Position numbers and translations under genes: made by a program. Positions 1-7,925 of a stretch of DNA of 64,000 nt are shown in pieces; position 1 is the stretch's first letter, and each line of letters opens with the position of its first letter. The notes below the pieces were generated by a model that saw only the letters and a program-made list of their open reading frames with translations, was not told the DNA's origin and ran no database searches. This stretch comes from Nocardia huaxiensis (GTDB lineage: Bacteria; Actinomycetota; Actinomycetes; Mycobacteriales; Mycobacteriaceae), in NCBI RefSeq assembly GCF_013744875.1, contig NZ_CP059399.1, positions 7,440,001 through 7,504,000 of the forward strand. The letters run 5' to 3'.

Positions 1-301
1 CCTCATAGGTGAAGTCCACGTGGCCCGGCGTGTCGATCATGTGCAGGACATAGTCCTCACCGTCGACCTGCCACGGCAGGCGCACGTTCTGCGCCTTGAT
101 GGTGATGCCGCGCTCACGCTCGATATCCATGCGATCGAGGTACTGGGCGCGCATGGCCCGCTCCTCCACCACCCCGGTGAGTTGCAGCATGCGATCGGCC
201 AGGGTCGATTTCCCGTGGTCGATGTGCGCGATGATGCAGAAGTTCCTGATCCGCGACGGATCGGTGAACGTCGTATCGGCGAAGCTGCTAATCGGAGTCA
301 C
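1..301 (-). CDS. lepA: Elongation factor 4 (LepA), N-terminal part, cut by window edge
   Basis: Ribosome-bound translational GTPase that back-translocates or remodels stalled ribosomes in the cytoplasm. Only the first ~100 residues are present. They carry the G1 P-loop region [14 protein letters not shown], the switch I segment [11 protein letters not shown] and the G3 motif [11 protein letters not shown], which together are diagnostic of LepA rather than EF-G or EF-Tu. I chose the GTG at 301, giving an N-terminus [20 protein letters not shown]; a GAGGAG lies directly before it, which is close for a Shine-Dalgarno, so an upstream TTG is possible. Its position next to the PemK-like gene matches the mycobacterial Rv2404c-Rv2405 order. 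Identity is very secure, the start less so. Confidence 0.93.
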   Translation of the reverse strand, partial: MTPISSFADTTFTDPSRIRNFCIIAHIDHGKSTLADRMLQLTGVVEERAMRAQYLDRMDIERERGITIKAQNVRLPWQVDGEDYVLHMIDTPGHVDFTYE

Positions 302-457
302 TCCTCGGCATGGCAAAACAGCGGCATGTCAACCCGAAAGTCTACGTGCGCGCCCGACACGCTCGCGCCCCGGCGTTCCCCAGCCGCGAACTGCGGCTTC
401 CCGCAGCACAATCCGGCCCGGATGAGAACCGGACGAACCGCCGCTAGGCTGCCGTTC

Positions 458-1039
458 ATGGCCGGCAGGTGGAACGCTCTGGGGAAGCAGTTGGGGAATG
501 TGGCTAAGGAACAGGGGCAGGAGCTCGTCCGCCGCCAGGCGCCCAAGCTGATGGGACGGGTGCAGCAGTCGTCGATGTGGGATCGGGCGCTGCGCGCGGT
601 GACGACGCCGCGCAAGAAGCCCGGACCGGCGATTCGGCCGACCTCCTCGGCCGGGGTGCCGAGCCGGGAACGCGCGCGGCAGATCGTGTACAGCCCGCAG
701 CTGGACGGGCGGGCGGATCCGGGTGAAGTGGTGTGGACCTGGGTGCCCTACGAGGAGGATCCGACCAATGGCAAGGACCGTCCGGTGCTGGTGGTCGGGC
801 GGGAGGGCCGGACGCTGCTCGGATTGATGCTGTCCTCCAATGAGGAACACGCGCATCACCCGAACTGGGTGGGCATCGGCGCGGGGCCGTGGGATCACGC
901 GGGGCGGGCCAGCTGGGTGCGGCTCGACCGGGTGCTGGATGTGCCCGAGGCGGGCATCCGGCGCGAAGGCGCGATCCTGGAGCGCAAGACCTTCGATCTG
1001 GTCGCGCACCGGCTGTGCGCCGAATACCACTGGCACTGA
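458..1039 (+). CDS. PemK/MazF-fold protein (Rv2405-like)
   Basis: 193-residue protein whose C-terminal ~120 residues look like the PemK/MazF barrel: a G-E-V-V-W-T-W-V-P-Y strand followed by GKDRPVLVVGRE, the usual RP.LV core. The N-terminal ~70 residues are a basic, helical extension absent from free-standing MazF toxins. No antitoxin-sized gene precedes it; the neighbour is divergent lepA. The same arrangement is seen at Rv2404c-Rv2405 in M. tuberculosis. The family fold suggests an RNA-binding or endoribonuclease origin, but the lone, chromosomally conserved context argues against a classical toxin-antitoxin pair. The start is the ATG of MAGRWNALGKQ; longer upstream readings run through the antisense of lepA and were discarded. 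Confidence 0.85.
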   Translation: MAGRWNALGKQLGNVAKEQGQELVRRQAPKLMGRVQQSSMWDRALRAVTTPRKKPGPAIRPTSSAGVPSRERARQIVYSPQLDGRADPGEVVWTWVPYEEDPTNGKDRPVLVVGREGRTLLGLMLSSNEEHAHHPNWVGIGAGPWDHAGRASWVRLDRVLDVPEAGIRREGAILERKTFDLVAHRLCAEYHWH

Positions 1040-1047
1040 ATACCTTC

Positions 1048-1123
1048 CGTCATCCCGGCGTGCCTTTGGCCGGGATCCACAACCAACCGTGTGGATCCCG
1101 GCCAAAAACGTGCCGGGATGACG
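1048..1123. terminator. Long inverted repeat between convergent genes
   Basis: Two 33-nt arms (1048-1080 and 1091-1123) match at all but four positions around a 10-nt loop. The outer part reads CGTCATCCCGGC and its complement, the inner part TTGGCCGGGATCCAC and its complement. It sits between the stop codons of two convergent genes, so it could stop transcription from both sides, although there is no T-run. The CATCCCGGC/GCCGGGATG ends resemble dispersed palindromic repeat families, so it may be a mobile or multicopy element. No second copy was noticed in this window. Confidence 0.7.
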
Positions 1124-1132
1124 AGGGCGGGA

Positions 1133-1912
1133 CTAGCTCACCAGATTCCGGGAACGGCCGAACAGAATGCCGTAGACCAGCGACCCGAGCACACCGCCGA
1201 TCAGCGGGAACACGATGAACACCCACAGCTGCGCGGGCGCTCCGTCCTGATAGAACGCGACGGCGATACTGCGCGCCGGATTCACCGAGGTGTTGTCGAC
1301 CGGAATCGAGATCAGATGGATGACCGCGAGCGTGATGCCGATCGACAGACCCGCCAGCGGCACATCCGAGAGCTGATCGGTGGACGCCAGCACCACGAAC
1401 ACCAGCAGCGCGGTCAGCACGATCTCGACCGTGATGGCCGCGGCCAGCCCGTACCCGTTGACGGTGATGCCCGCGAGCTCGGTCGCCGACGGGCTGTGCG
1501 CACCCCAGCCGTTCGCCCCGAGACCGTCCTTGGCCCGGTCATAGCTGGGCAGGTTCTTGGCGATCGCGTAGATGACCGTGCCGCCGAGCAGACCGCCGAC
1601 GATCTGCGCCACCCAGTACAGCCCCGCGACCACCGCCGAGATCCGCCCGAGCAGGAACTGCCCGACCGTCACCGCCGGATTCACATGACAGCCCGAGATG
1701 GGCCCGATGGCGTACACCAGGAACATCAGCGTGAACCCGAAGGCCAGCGCCACACCGAGATAACCCACCCGGTCCCCGGCCAGCACCGCGGTGCCGACAC
1801 CGCCGAGCACCAGCACAAAAGTGCCGAGGGCTTCGGCGAACAGTTTCCTGCCCAAGGGAATCGGTTCGAGCTCCGTTAGTTCTTCGACGACTTCCTGTGC
1901 TGTGGGAGACAT
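1133..1912 (-). CDS. aqpZ: Aquaporin (MIP family), AqpZ-like
   Basis: Six-helix water channel of the cytoplasmic membrane. Both half-helix signatures are visible: SGCHVNPAVT in the first repeat and DNTSVNPARS in the second, with the expected ~120-residue separation. The residue before the second NPA loop and the small overall size (259 aa) fit an aquaporin better than a glycerol facilitator, though the selectivity filter was not modelled. A ~25-residue acidic N-terminal tail precedes helix 1. It begins 34 nt after the transglutaminase stop on the same strand, so it may be the last gene of that operon; the inverted repeat at 1048-1123 follows its stop. Confidence 0.9.
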   Translation of the reverse strand: MSPTAQEVVEELTELEPIPLGRKLFAEALGTFVLVLGGVGTAVLAGDRVGYLGVALAFGFTLMFLVYAIGPISGCHVNPAVTVGQFLLGRISAVVAGLYWVAQIVGGLLGGTVIYAIAKNLPSYDRAKDGLGANGWGAHSPSATELAGITVNGYGLAAAITVEIVLTALLVFVVLASTDQLSDVPLAGLSIGITLAVIHLISIPVDNTSVNPARSIAVAFYQDGAPAQLWVFIVFPLIGGVLGSLVYGILFGRSRNLVS

Positions 1913-1946
1913 CAGACACCTTCCGGATAGTCCTTTGAGTCACGCA

Positions 1947-2789
1947 TCACGCGAGCCGAGTGATCTCCACAACCACCTCGAGATCGGTCGAGCCGCTTCC
2001 GCTGAAGATACCTTTCAAAGGGGGCACATCGGCGTAATCACGACCGACACCGACTGAAACGTGTTGCTCCGTCACAGGGATGTTGTTGGTCGGGTCGTAG
2101 CCCCACCACTGCCCGGTCCAGGCCTCGATCCAGGCGTGCATCTGGCCCGCGACCGTGTGCCCGACCTCGGCGGCCGGGTCGGGATGCAGATAGCCGGAGA
2201 CATAGCGGCTGGGGATTCCCATGCCGCGCAACAGCAGCAGGGTCAGGTGCGCGTAATCCTGGCAGACGCCTCGCCTTTCCGCGAAAGCCTCCACGGCGGA
2301 GGTGTGCACGGAGGTGGTTCCGGCCAGGTAGTTCATCTCTCGGTGCACCCATTCCGCGCCACGCACAACGGCTTTGGCGGGCGGGACGCCCCGGGCGAGT
2401 TGCCGGGCGACGGGGGCGAGACGGCGTTCACGCGGCACATACGCGGTGGGCGTGAGCAGTTCGTCGAAACGATCGGCGATGGCGTCGTGGCGCAGCTGCT
2501 CCCAGGACAACTCCTCGGCGGGCCCGGCGAACGGCTCGGTTTCCACCACGGAGGCGCTGGTGACCTCCAATTCGGTGTGCGGGGCATGCAGATCGAAGGC
2601 GGTGACAGTGGTGCCCCAGTAGTCGGTGTACCGGTAGGAGCGGGTCGACGGCACCGTCTCGACGCGGTTGAGGATGACGTTCTGCCTGCTGTCGGCACGC
2701 GGGGTGAGCCGCGCCTCGTTGAACGATCGCGTGACCGGCGCGTCGTACACATACCCGGTGGTGTGCACCAACCGCATGCGCCAACTCAT
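1947..2789 (-). CDS. Transglutaminase-like cysteine peptidase family protein
   Basis: 280-residue cytosolic protein with an N-terminal beta domain (residues 1-~110) and a transglutaminase core. The catalytic triad is visible as Cys in GVCQDYAHL, His in MHAWIEAW and Asp in WGYDPTNN. In many actinobacteria and proteobacteria it travels with an alpha-E protein and a circularly permuted ATP-grasp enzyme, exactly as here (Rv2409c-Rv2411c order). The set is thought to build or trim a peptide-like product, but the substrate is unknown. The ATG at 2789 has a good GAGGAG Shine-Dalgarno 8 nt upstream. Confidence 0.9.
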   Translation of the reverse strand: MSWRMRLVHTTGYVYDAPVTRSFNEARLTPRADSRQNVILNRVETVPSTRSYRYTDYWGTTVTAFDLHAPHTELEVTSASVVETEPFAGPAEELSWEQLRHDAIADRFDELLTPTAYVPRERRLAPVARQLARGVPPAKAVVRGAEWVHREMNYLAGTTSVHTSAVEAFAERRGVCQDYAHLTLLLLRGMGIPSRYVSGYLHPDPAAEVGHTVAGQMHAWIEAWTGQWWGYDPTNNIPVTEQHVSVGVGRDYADVPPLKGIFSGSGSTDLEVVVEITRLA

Positions 2790-2802
2790 GCTGTGACTCC
2801 TC

Positions 2803-2863
2803 GGTATGAGCGGGGCCCTGCGTGGTTACGCAAGCTGCCGCCTCCGGGCCTGACGCTCATACC
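2803..2863. repeat. Intercistronic inverted repeat (GGTATGAGCG / CGCTCATACC)
   Basis: Perfect 10-nt arms at 2803-2812 and 2854-2863 bracket the gap between the alpha-E stop codon and the transglutaminase start, with GGGCC-type pairing continuing inside. One arm covers the TGA of the alpha-E gene; the other lies just upstream of the transglutaminase Shine-Dalgarno. In mRNA this would form a hairpin between the two genes that could tune relative expression. Confidence 0.6.
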
Positions 2864-3825
2864 GCCTCCTCCACCCGCGAGGTGTCGCGGCCGTGCAGAC
2901 CGGTCCAGGCGACCCAGGATTCGGCGTGGAAGTACTGCAGCGCCACGGCTTCTCCCACTTCGCGACAGGTTTCCTGGAGCCACAGCAGGCGGCTGGGGAG
3001 GTCCTCGAGCAGGACGGGCGCGGGCAGGAATTCCAGTTCGCTGCGGGCGCGGCCGAGCAGCCGGTGGGCTTCGTGCCTGGCGGCGAAACGACTGTTGGGG
3101 CGTTGATCCAGTTCTTGCAGACAGGCTTCGGCCACCCGCAGGGAATGGAAGACCGAGCGCGGGAAAAGCCGGTCCAGCAGGATGAATTCGGCGATCTGAT
3201 TGGCATCGAGAACGCCGCGGTGGGTGCGCAGATACGGATCGTGCGCACCGGCGGAGCGCAGCACCGTCACCCACGCCGGGGAGGACGTGCGATCACCCGC
3301 GCGTGAATGCAGCAGGCGCACAGTCATATCCACGCGTTCGATGGAACGCCCCAGCAGCAGAAACCGGTAGCCGTCGTCCCGGCTCAGGGTGGAATCCGAG
3401 AGTCCGGCGAACATGGCGGCCCGGTCGGTGATGTAGTGGCAGAACTGATGTGGGCCCAGCGCTCTGGCCGCGCGCTCGGCATTGGCCAGCCCGTTGTAGG
3501 TGGCATTGAGGCACTCCCACATCTCGGTGGAGGTGACTTCCCTTGCCCCGCGCGCATTCTCGCGTGCCCGGCTGATGGAATCGACGATCGAACCGCCATT
3601 GTCGTGCCCGAAGGCCACCAGTTCGGTCACCGACCACACATCCAATTCGTGGCCGGGCGGCTCGATTCCGAGGACTTTCAACAGCACCCGCGACGTCCGG
3701 TCCGGATCCACCGTCGCGTCCTCGAGGAGCTGATGCACCGCGACATCCAGAATGCGCGCCGTATATTCGGCGCGTTCGACATATCTGCCGATCCAGAACA
3801 GGGATTCGGCATTGCGCGCCAACAT
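2857..3825 (-). CDS. Alpha-E domain protein (DUF403, Rv2410c-like)
   Basis: 322-residue all-helical protein beginning MLARNAESLFWIGRYVERAE, the very characteristic start of the alpha-E family (helices rich in R-E-N-A and Y-x-E-R-A motifs). Further family hallmarks are SRARENARGAREVTSTEMWE near residue 115 and GRSIERVDMTVRLL near residue 185. Its biochemical role is unknown; it always accompanies the circularly permuted ATP-grasp enzyme and usually a transglutaminase, as here, implying a shared peptide-ligation or -processing pathway. It lies 65 nt downstream of the ATP-grasp gene on the same strand. Confidence 0.92.
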   Translation of the reverse strand: MLARNAESLFWIGRYVERAEYTARILDVAVHQLLEDATVDPDRTSRVLLKVLGIEPPGHELDVWSVTELVAFGHDNGGSIVDSISRARENARGAREVTSTEMWECLNATYNGLANAERAARALGPHQFCHYITDRAAMFAGLSDSTLSRDDGYRFLLLGRSIERVDMTVRLLHSRAGDRTSSPAWVTVLRSAGAHDPYLRTHRGVLDANQIAEFILLDRLFPRSVFHSLRVAEACLQELDQRPNSRFAARHEAHRLLGRARSELEFLPAPVLLEDLPSRLLWLQETCREVGEAVALQYFHAESWVAWTGLHGRDTSRVEEAV

Positions 3826-3890
3826 GGTTCTGCCCTCGCTGCCTCCGCTTCGCTCCGGCGCCCGTGCGGCCCTCGCGAATGCTGTTGTCG

Positions 3891-5480
3891 TTACTGCTGT
3901 TGCTGATTGGCCCGCGTCGGCGAGGGCTCTCGGGACTGATCCCGGTCGCGGGTGATGTGGAGTTCGCTCACCAGCTGCGATCCCGCGAGTTCGCGCTGGG
4001 CGACGGAGGTGCGCGGGGCGAGCACCCAGGTGTCCTTGCTGCCCCCGCCCTGACTGGAATTCACCACCAGCGACCCGTCCGGCAGCGCCACCCGCGTCAA
4101 ACCGCCGGGGAGAACGAAGATGTCGTCGCCGTCATTGACCGCGAACGGCCGTAGATCCACATGCCTGGGCAATAGTCGCCCGCCGACCTTGGCGGGGACC
4201 GTGGACAATTGCACGACCGGCTGCGCGATCCAGCCGCGCGGATTCGCCTTCACCTTGCGCCGAACCGCTTCCAGCTCTTTGAGATTGGCGTCGGGGCCGA
4301 TCACGATCCCGTAGCCGCCGGAACCTTCGACCGGCTTCACCACCAGTTCGCCGACCCGATCCAGCACCTCGTCGCATTCTCCGGGTTCCCAGCAGCGGTA
4401 GCTGTCGACATTGGGCAGGATCGGTTTCTCGCCCAGGTAGTACTCGATGAACGCGGGCACATAGGTGTAGATGAGTTTGTCGTCGCCGACGCCATTGCCG
4501 ACGGCATTGGCCAGCACCACGGTGCCCGCGCGCGCCGCATTGAGAATGCCGGCGATCCCGAGCATCGAATCCGGGCGGAACTGCATGGGATCCAGGAAGG
4601 TGTCGTCGATGCGCCGGTAGATGACGTCCACCTGCCGCTCCCCGGCGGTGGTGCGCATGTAGACGACATTGTCACGGCAGAACAGGTCGCGCCCCTCGAC
4701 CAGTTCCACGCCCATCTGCCGGGCCAGCAGCGAATGCTCGAAATAGGCCGAGTTGTAGACGCCGGGCGTGAGCACCACCACGGTCGGGTCGGCCTCGTTG
4801 GGTGCGGCGGCGCAGCGCAGGGCGCGCAGCAGATGACTCGGATAGTCGCCGACCGCGCGCACCCGGTGCGAGGCGAACAGATCGGGGAACACGCGCGCCA
4901 TGGTGCGGCGGTTCTCCATCACATACGAGACGCCCGACGGGGAGCGCAGATTGTCCTCGAGCACCCGGAAGTCGCCGTGCTCGTCGCGGATCAGATCGAT
5001 CCCGGCCACGTGGATGCGCACGCCGTTGGGCGGCACCAGGCCCGCGGCCTCGCGATGGAAATGCTGGCAGGAGGTGACCAGCCGCATGGGGATGACCCGG
5101 TCGCGCAGAATCATCTGCTCGCCGTACACGTCGGCCAGGAAGGCTTCCAGGGCCAGCACCCGCTGCCGGATGCCGCGCTCGAGTTTGGACCATTCGGTGG
5201 CGGTGATCACGCGGGGCACCAGATCCAACGGGAACGGCCGCTCCTGACCGGACAGCGAGAAGGTGATGCCCTGATCGACGAAGGCGCGGGCCAGCGCTTC
5301 GGCGCGAGCGGCCAGATCGTCGGCGTCGATGGCCGCCAGCGCGGCGAAGATCCCCCGGTAGGCGGCTCGCGCCCGGCCGGACGGATCGAACATTTCGTCG
5401 TAGGCCCGCGCGTATTTGCCGGGACCATAGCCGTCGAAGACACCGCCCGCGGCACCGTCGATCTCGAGAGCGCCCCTCAT
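3891..5480 (-). CDS. Circularly permuted type 2 ATP-grasp protein (Rv2411c-like)
   Basis: About 529 residues, cytosolic. Family signature segments are YGPGKYARAYDEMFD at the start, HVAGIDLIRDEHGDFRVLEDNLRSPSG in the middle, GVYNSAYFEHSLLARQMG, and a glycine-rich ATP-binding loop VVKPVEGSGGYGIVIG, followed by the C-terminal WIAQP and LRPFAV elements. The fold suggests an ATP-dependent carboxylate-amine ligase, possibly making an aminoacyl or peptide product handed to the alpha-E and transglutaminase partners encoded downstream. I used the ATG at 5480 because homologues start just before this conserved region; an in-frame ATG at 5570 would add 30 Cys-rich residues that do not look conserved. 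No strong Shine-Dalgarno precedes 5480. Confidence 0.9.
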   Translation of the reverse strand: MRGALEIDGAAGGVFDGYGPGKYARAYDEMFDPSGRARAAYRGIFAALAAIDADDLAARAEALARAFVDQGITFSLSGQERPFPLDLVPRVITATEWSKLERGIRQRVLALEAFLADVYGEQMILRDRVIPMRLVTSCQHFHREAAGLVPPNGVRIHVAGIDLIRDEHGDFRVLEDNLRSPSGVSYVMENRRTMARVFPDLFASHRVRAVGDYPSHLLRALRCAAAPNEADPTVVVLTPGVYNSAYFEHSLLARQMGVELVEGRDLFCRDNVVYMRTTAGERQVDVIYRRIDDTFLDPMQFRPDSMLGIAGILNAARAGTVVLANAVGNGVGDDKLIYTYVPAFIEYYLGEKPILPNVDSYRCWEPGECDEVLDRVGELVVKPVEGSGGYGIVIGPDANLKELEAVRRKVKANPRGWIAQPVVQLSTVPAKVGGRLLPRHVDLRPFAVNDGDDIFVLPGGLTRVALPDGSLVVNSSQGGGSKDTWVLAPRTSVAQRELAGSQLVSELHITRDRDQSREPSPTRANQQQQ

Positions 5481-5697
5481 GCAAAAATAGTCCGTCACGC
5501 AGGGGCAACACGCTGCCGGACGGCGATAAATTTCTGATTTCGAGCCGATCGCGAGAAGGGCCGATTTCATACCCCGGCGTGTTGCCTGGTAGCCTCGATT
5601 GCTGGCGCTGCCCTACATGCCCTCTACCTGTAGTGCGCGGCCCGACGAACTTTGCACCCCGCATACCCACCAAACGAAGGAACACGAGGAAACAGGC

Positions 5698-5961
5698 GTG
5701 GCCAACATCAAGTCCCAGATGAAGCGGATCCGCACCAACGAGCTTGCGCGTCAGCGCAACCAGTCGGTCAAGTCCGCGCTGCGCACCTCGATCCGCAAGT
5801 TCCGCGAGGCCGCTGCGGCGGGCGAGAAGGACAAGGCGGCCGAGCTGCTGCAGAGCGCGAGCAAGAGCCTGGACAAGGCCGCCTCGAAGGGTGTCATCCA
5901 CTCCAACCAGGCCGCCAACAAGAAGTCGGCGCTGTCGCTGGCTTTCAACAAGCTCGGCTGA
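5698..5961 (+). CDS. rpsT: 30S ribosomal protein S20
   Basis: 87-residue, Lys/Arg/Ala-rich helical protein that binds the 5' domain of 16S rRNA during early 30S assembly. The sequence [20 protein letters not shown] and the C-terminal [20 protein letters not shown] are typical of S20. GTG start at 5698 with a GAGGA Shine-Dalgarno 7-8 nt upstream; a longer upstream reading lacks similarity. Divergent from the ATP-grasp gene, so the 217-nt gap must hold both promoters. Followed by a clear hairpin terminator. The order rpsT next to holA is as in mycobacteria. Confidence 0.97.
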   Translation: MANIKSQMKRIRTNELARQRNQSVKSALRTSIRKFREAAAAGEKDKAAELLQSASKSLDKAASKGVIHSNQAANKKSALSLAFNKLG

Positions 5962-5998
5962 TTTTCTCCGGTATCACTACCGGCACAATGCTTTTCAC

Positions 5999-6033
5999 AG
6001 CCGCCGTGGCCACGAAGACCACGGCGGCTTTTG
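5999..6033 (+). terminator. rpsT terminator
   Basis: An 11-bp perfect stem (5999-6009 pairing with 6019-6029, core CCGCCGTGG/CCACGGCGG) with a 9-nt loop is followed by TTTTGT. It begins about 37 nt after the rpsT stop and is a conventional rho-independent terminator. Confidence 0.85.
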
Positions 6034-6187
6034 TCGTACAGTGCCGCCTCTCCGCGCCTTCTGCGCACGGCTCGGGTGCCGTCGAGGTCGTGCACGCGCA
6101 CCACGCACTTGCCGTTGCGGGCGGTTCACAGCAGGATGGCCAACAGACTGTCGGGGGTTTCCGATATGACCTGCGTTGGGAGAACTT

Positions 6188-6934
6188 GTGACGCCGCTGG
6201 GTAAGAATCGTTTCTGGCCGCGAGGCGGGGTGGCGGTGGGGGCCGTCGCGCTCGCCCTGACCACCGGGCTCGGAGTGGCCGCGGCGCGGCCCATCGGGCC
6301 GTTCGAGGTGGGCGGGGCCATCGAGGCCGCCTACGACCGGGTGGGTGGCGAGGCGTTCTTCGGCGAACCGCTCGGGCCCGAGACCGATTCCGCGGGCGGC
6401 GGCAAGAAGCAGGACTTCGCCAACAATGTGTCGATCTACTGGACTCCGGCCACCGACGCGCATCCGGTCGGCGGGGCCATCCGCGACAAGTGGAACAATC
6501 TGGCGTCCGTCAACGGCACCCTGAAGTATCCGGTGGCCGATGAGGGCGCGACCGCCAAACCCGGCCGCTTCCAGCTGTTCCAGGGCGGCACCATCTACTG
6601 GTCCGTCGGCACGGCCGCGCATTCCATCAGCGGCAAGATGCTCGAGAAGTACGGCTCGGTCGGCTGGGAGAACAGCGCCCTCGGCTTCCCCATCACCGAT
6701 GAGACGGCCGCCGGGAAGAAGAACGGCCGCGGCCAGCTCTTCGCGGGCGGCGCGATCTACTACACCCAGAGCACCGGCGCCCACATCGTGTGGGGCGCGA
6801 TCCGCGACGACTGGGTCCGCAATGGCGCCGAGAACGGCCGCTACGGCATGCCCACCGGCGACGAGTACGACTACGAGGGCGGCAAGGCCCAGGAGTTCGA
6901 GGGCGGCCGCATCGTCTGGCAGCCGTCGGCCTAA
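6188..6934 (+). CDS. Secreted LGFP-repeat protein
   Basis: About 248 residues. The N-terminus has a basic stretch then a hydrophobic segment (AVGAVALALTTGLGVAAA) that reads as a signal peptide or anchor. The rest is made of tandem ~50-residue LGFP units, recognisable by FFGEPLG, LKYPVAD, SALGFPITDE and RYGMPTGDE, each followed by a Q-x-F-x-G-G-x-I-x-W strand. LGFP repeats occur in mycolata cell-wall proteins (for example the C-terminus of Corynebacterium Cop1/Csp1) and probably help attach to or maintain the arabinogalactan-mycolate wall. GTG at 6188 preceded by GGGAG at good spacing was preferred over an in-frame TTG at 6176. It is an insertion relative to the mycobacterial rpsT-holA order. 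Confidence 0.85.
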   Translation: MTPLGKNRFWPRGGVAVGAVALALTTGLGVAAARPIGPFEVGGAIEAAYDRVGGEAFFGEPLGPETDSAGGGKKQDFANNVSIYWTPATDAHPVGGAIRDKWNNLASVNGTLKYPVADEGATAKPGRFQLFQGGTIYWSVGTAAHSISGKMLEKYGSVGWENSALGFPITDETAAGKKNGRGQLFAGGAIYYTQSTGAHIVWGAIRDDWVRNGAENGRYGMPTGDEYDYEGGKAQEFEGGRIVWQPSA

Positions 6935-6953
6935 CCGACGAAAACGCTCTCGC

Positions 6954-7925
6954 TCAGGCGTTTTCGCGCAGGTCGAGGATGCGGGCGAGGGCGTGCTCGA
7001 GGGCGTAGTTGGCGTCGGCCGCACCGCCCTTGACGTCGGCATTGAGCCCGGCGACCACCTGGAGGGCGGCGCCGATGGAGGCGCCGTTCCAGCCGCGTGC
7101 CTGGCCCTGGGCCTTCTTCACCTTCCAGGGCGGCATGCCGAGATCACCGGCGAGCTTGAAGGGGTCGCCGCGGCCGGCCGAGCCGACGCGGGCGATGGTG
7201 TGCACGGAGTCGGCGAGGGCATCGGCCAGCAGCACGGCGGGCACACCGCGATCGGTGGCCCAGCGCAGCGCCTCCATGGCGGCGGCCCGATCCCCGGCCA
7301 CCGCGAGATCGGCCACATCGAAACCGGACACCTCGGCCTTGCCGGAGTAGTACTGCCGCACGGCCGCCACATCCACCTTGCCGCCGGTGTCGGCGACCAA
7401 CTGCGAACTGGCCGCGGCCAATTCCCGCAGGTCGGACCCGATCGACTCGATGAGGGCGTGCACCACGTCCGCGGACACCCGGACATTCGCGGCCCGAAAC
7501 TCATTGCGCACGAACTCGACCCGCTCACCGGCCTTGGTGAGCTTCGCGCAGTTGTGCACCTGCGCGCCCATCTTCTGCAGTGCGGGCGCGAGCGCCTTGG
7601 CCCGCCCGCCCCCGGAATGCAGCACCACCAGCACCACCCCGTCCGGCGGCGCCTGCGCGGCATCCTGAATCACCGCGACGGCGTCCTTACCGGCCTCGGC
7701 CGCCGACTCCAGCACGATCACCCGGTCCTCCGCGAACAGCGAAGGACTCAGCAACTCCGCCAACTCAGCGGTACTGGCATCCCCGGCCCGCAGCCGATCC
7801 ACCGGCATGGACTCCGGATTGTCGGTGGCGGCCCGCGCCTGCGCGGTAATCGCCGCCACCGCCCTGTCGATCAACAATTCCTCGTCACCGAGCACGAGAT
7901 GCAGAGGCGCGGGTCGTTGGCTCAC
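6954..7925 (-). CDS. holA: DNA polymerase III delta subunit
   Basis: 323-residue clamp-loader subunit that opens the beta sliding clamp. It begins with [16 protein letters not shown], the normal HolA opening (a P-loop-like fold lacking a functional Walker A), and contains [21 protein letters not shown] and the family's domain III region [13 protein letters not shown]. Length is as expected. GTG start at 7925 overlaps the comEC stop by 4 nt (GTGA), so the two are probably translationally coupled. The pairing comEA-comEC-holA is conserved in the order. Confidence 0.94.
   Translation of the reverse strand: MSQRPAPLHLVLGDEELLIDRAVAAITAQARAATDNPESMPVDRLRAGDASTAELAELLSPSLFAEDRVIVLESAAEAGKDAVAVIQDAAQAPPDGVVLVVLHSGGGRAKALAPALQKMGAQVHNCAKLTKAGERVEFVRNEFRAANVRVSADVVHALIESIGSDLRELAAASSQLVADTGGKVDVAAVRQYYSGKAEVSGFDVADLAVAGDRAAAMEALRWATDRGVPAVLLADALADSVHTIARVGSAGRGDPFKLAGDLGMPPWKVKKAQGQARGWNGASIGAALQVVAGLNADVKGGAADANYALEHALARILDLRENA

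Noticed and set aside
458..1039. Toxin-antitoxin module at the PemK/MazF-like gene
   Set aside because: No antitoxin gene is adjacent and the gene is a conserved single-copy neighbour of lepA in relatives.
4209..5537. 442-codon open frame on the plus strand opposite the ATP-grasp gene
   Set aside because: Composition is His/Gly/Val-rich low-complexity typical of antisense frames in high-GC DNA; the minus strand encodes a full conserved enzyme.
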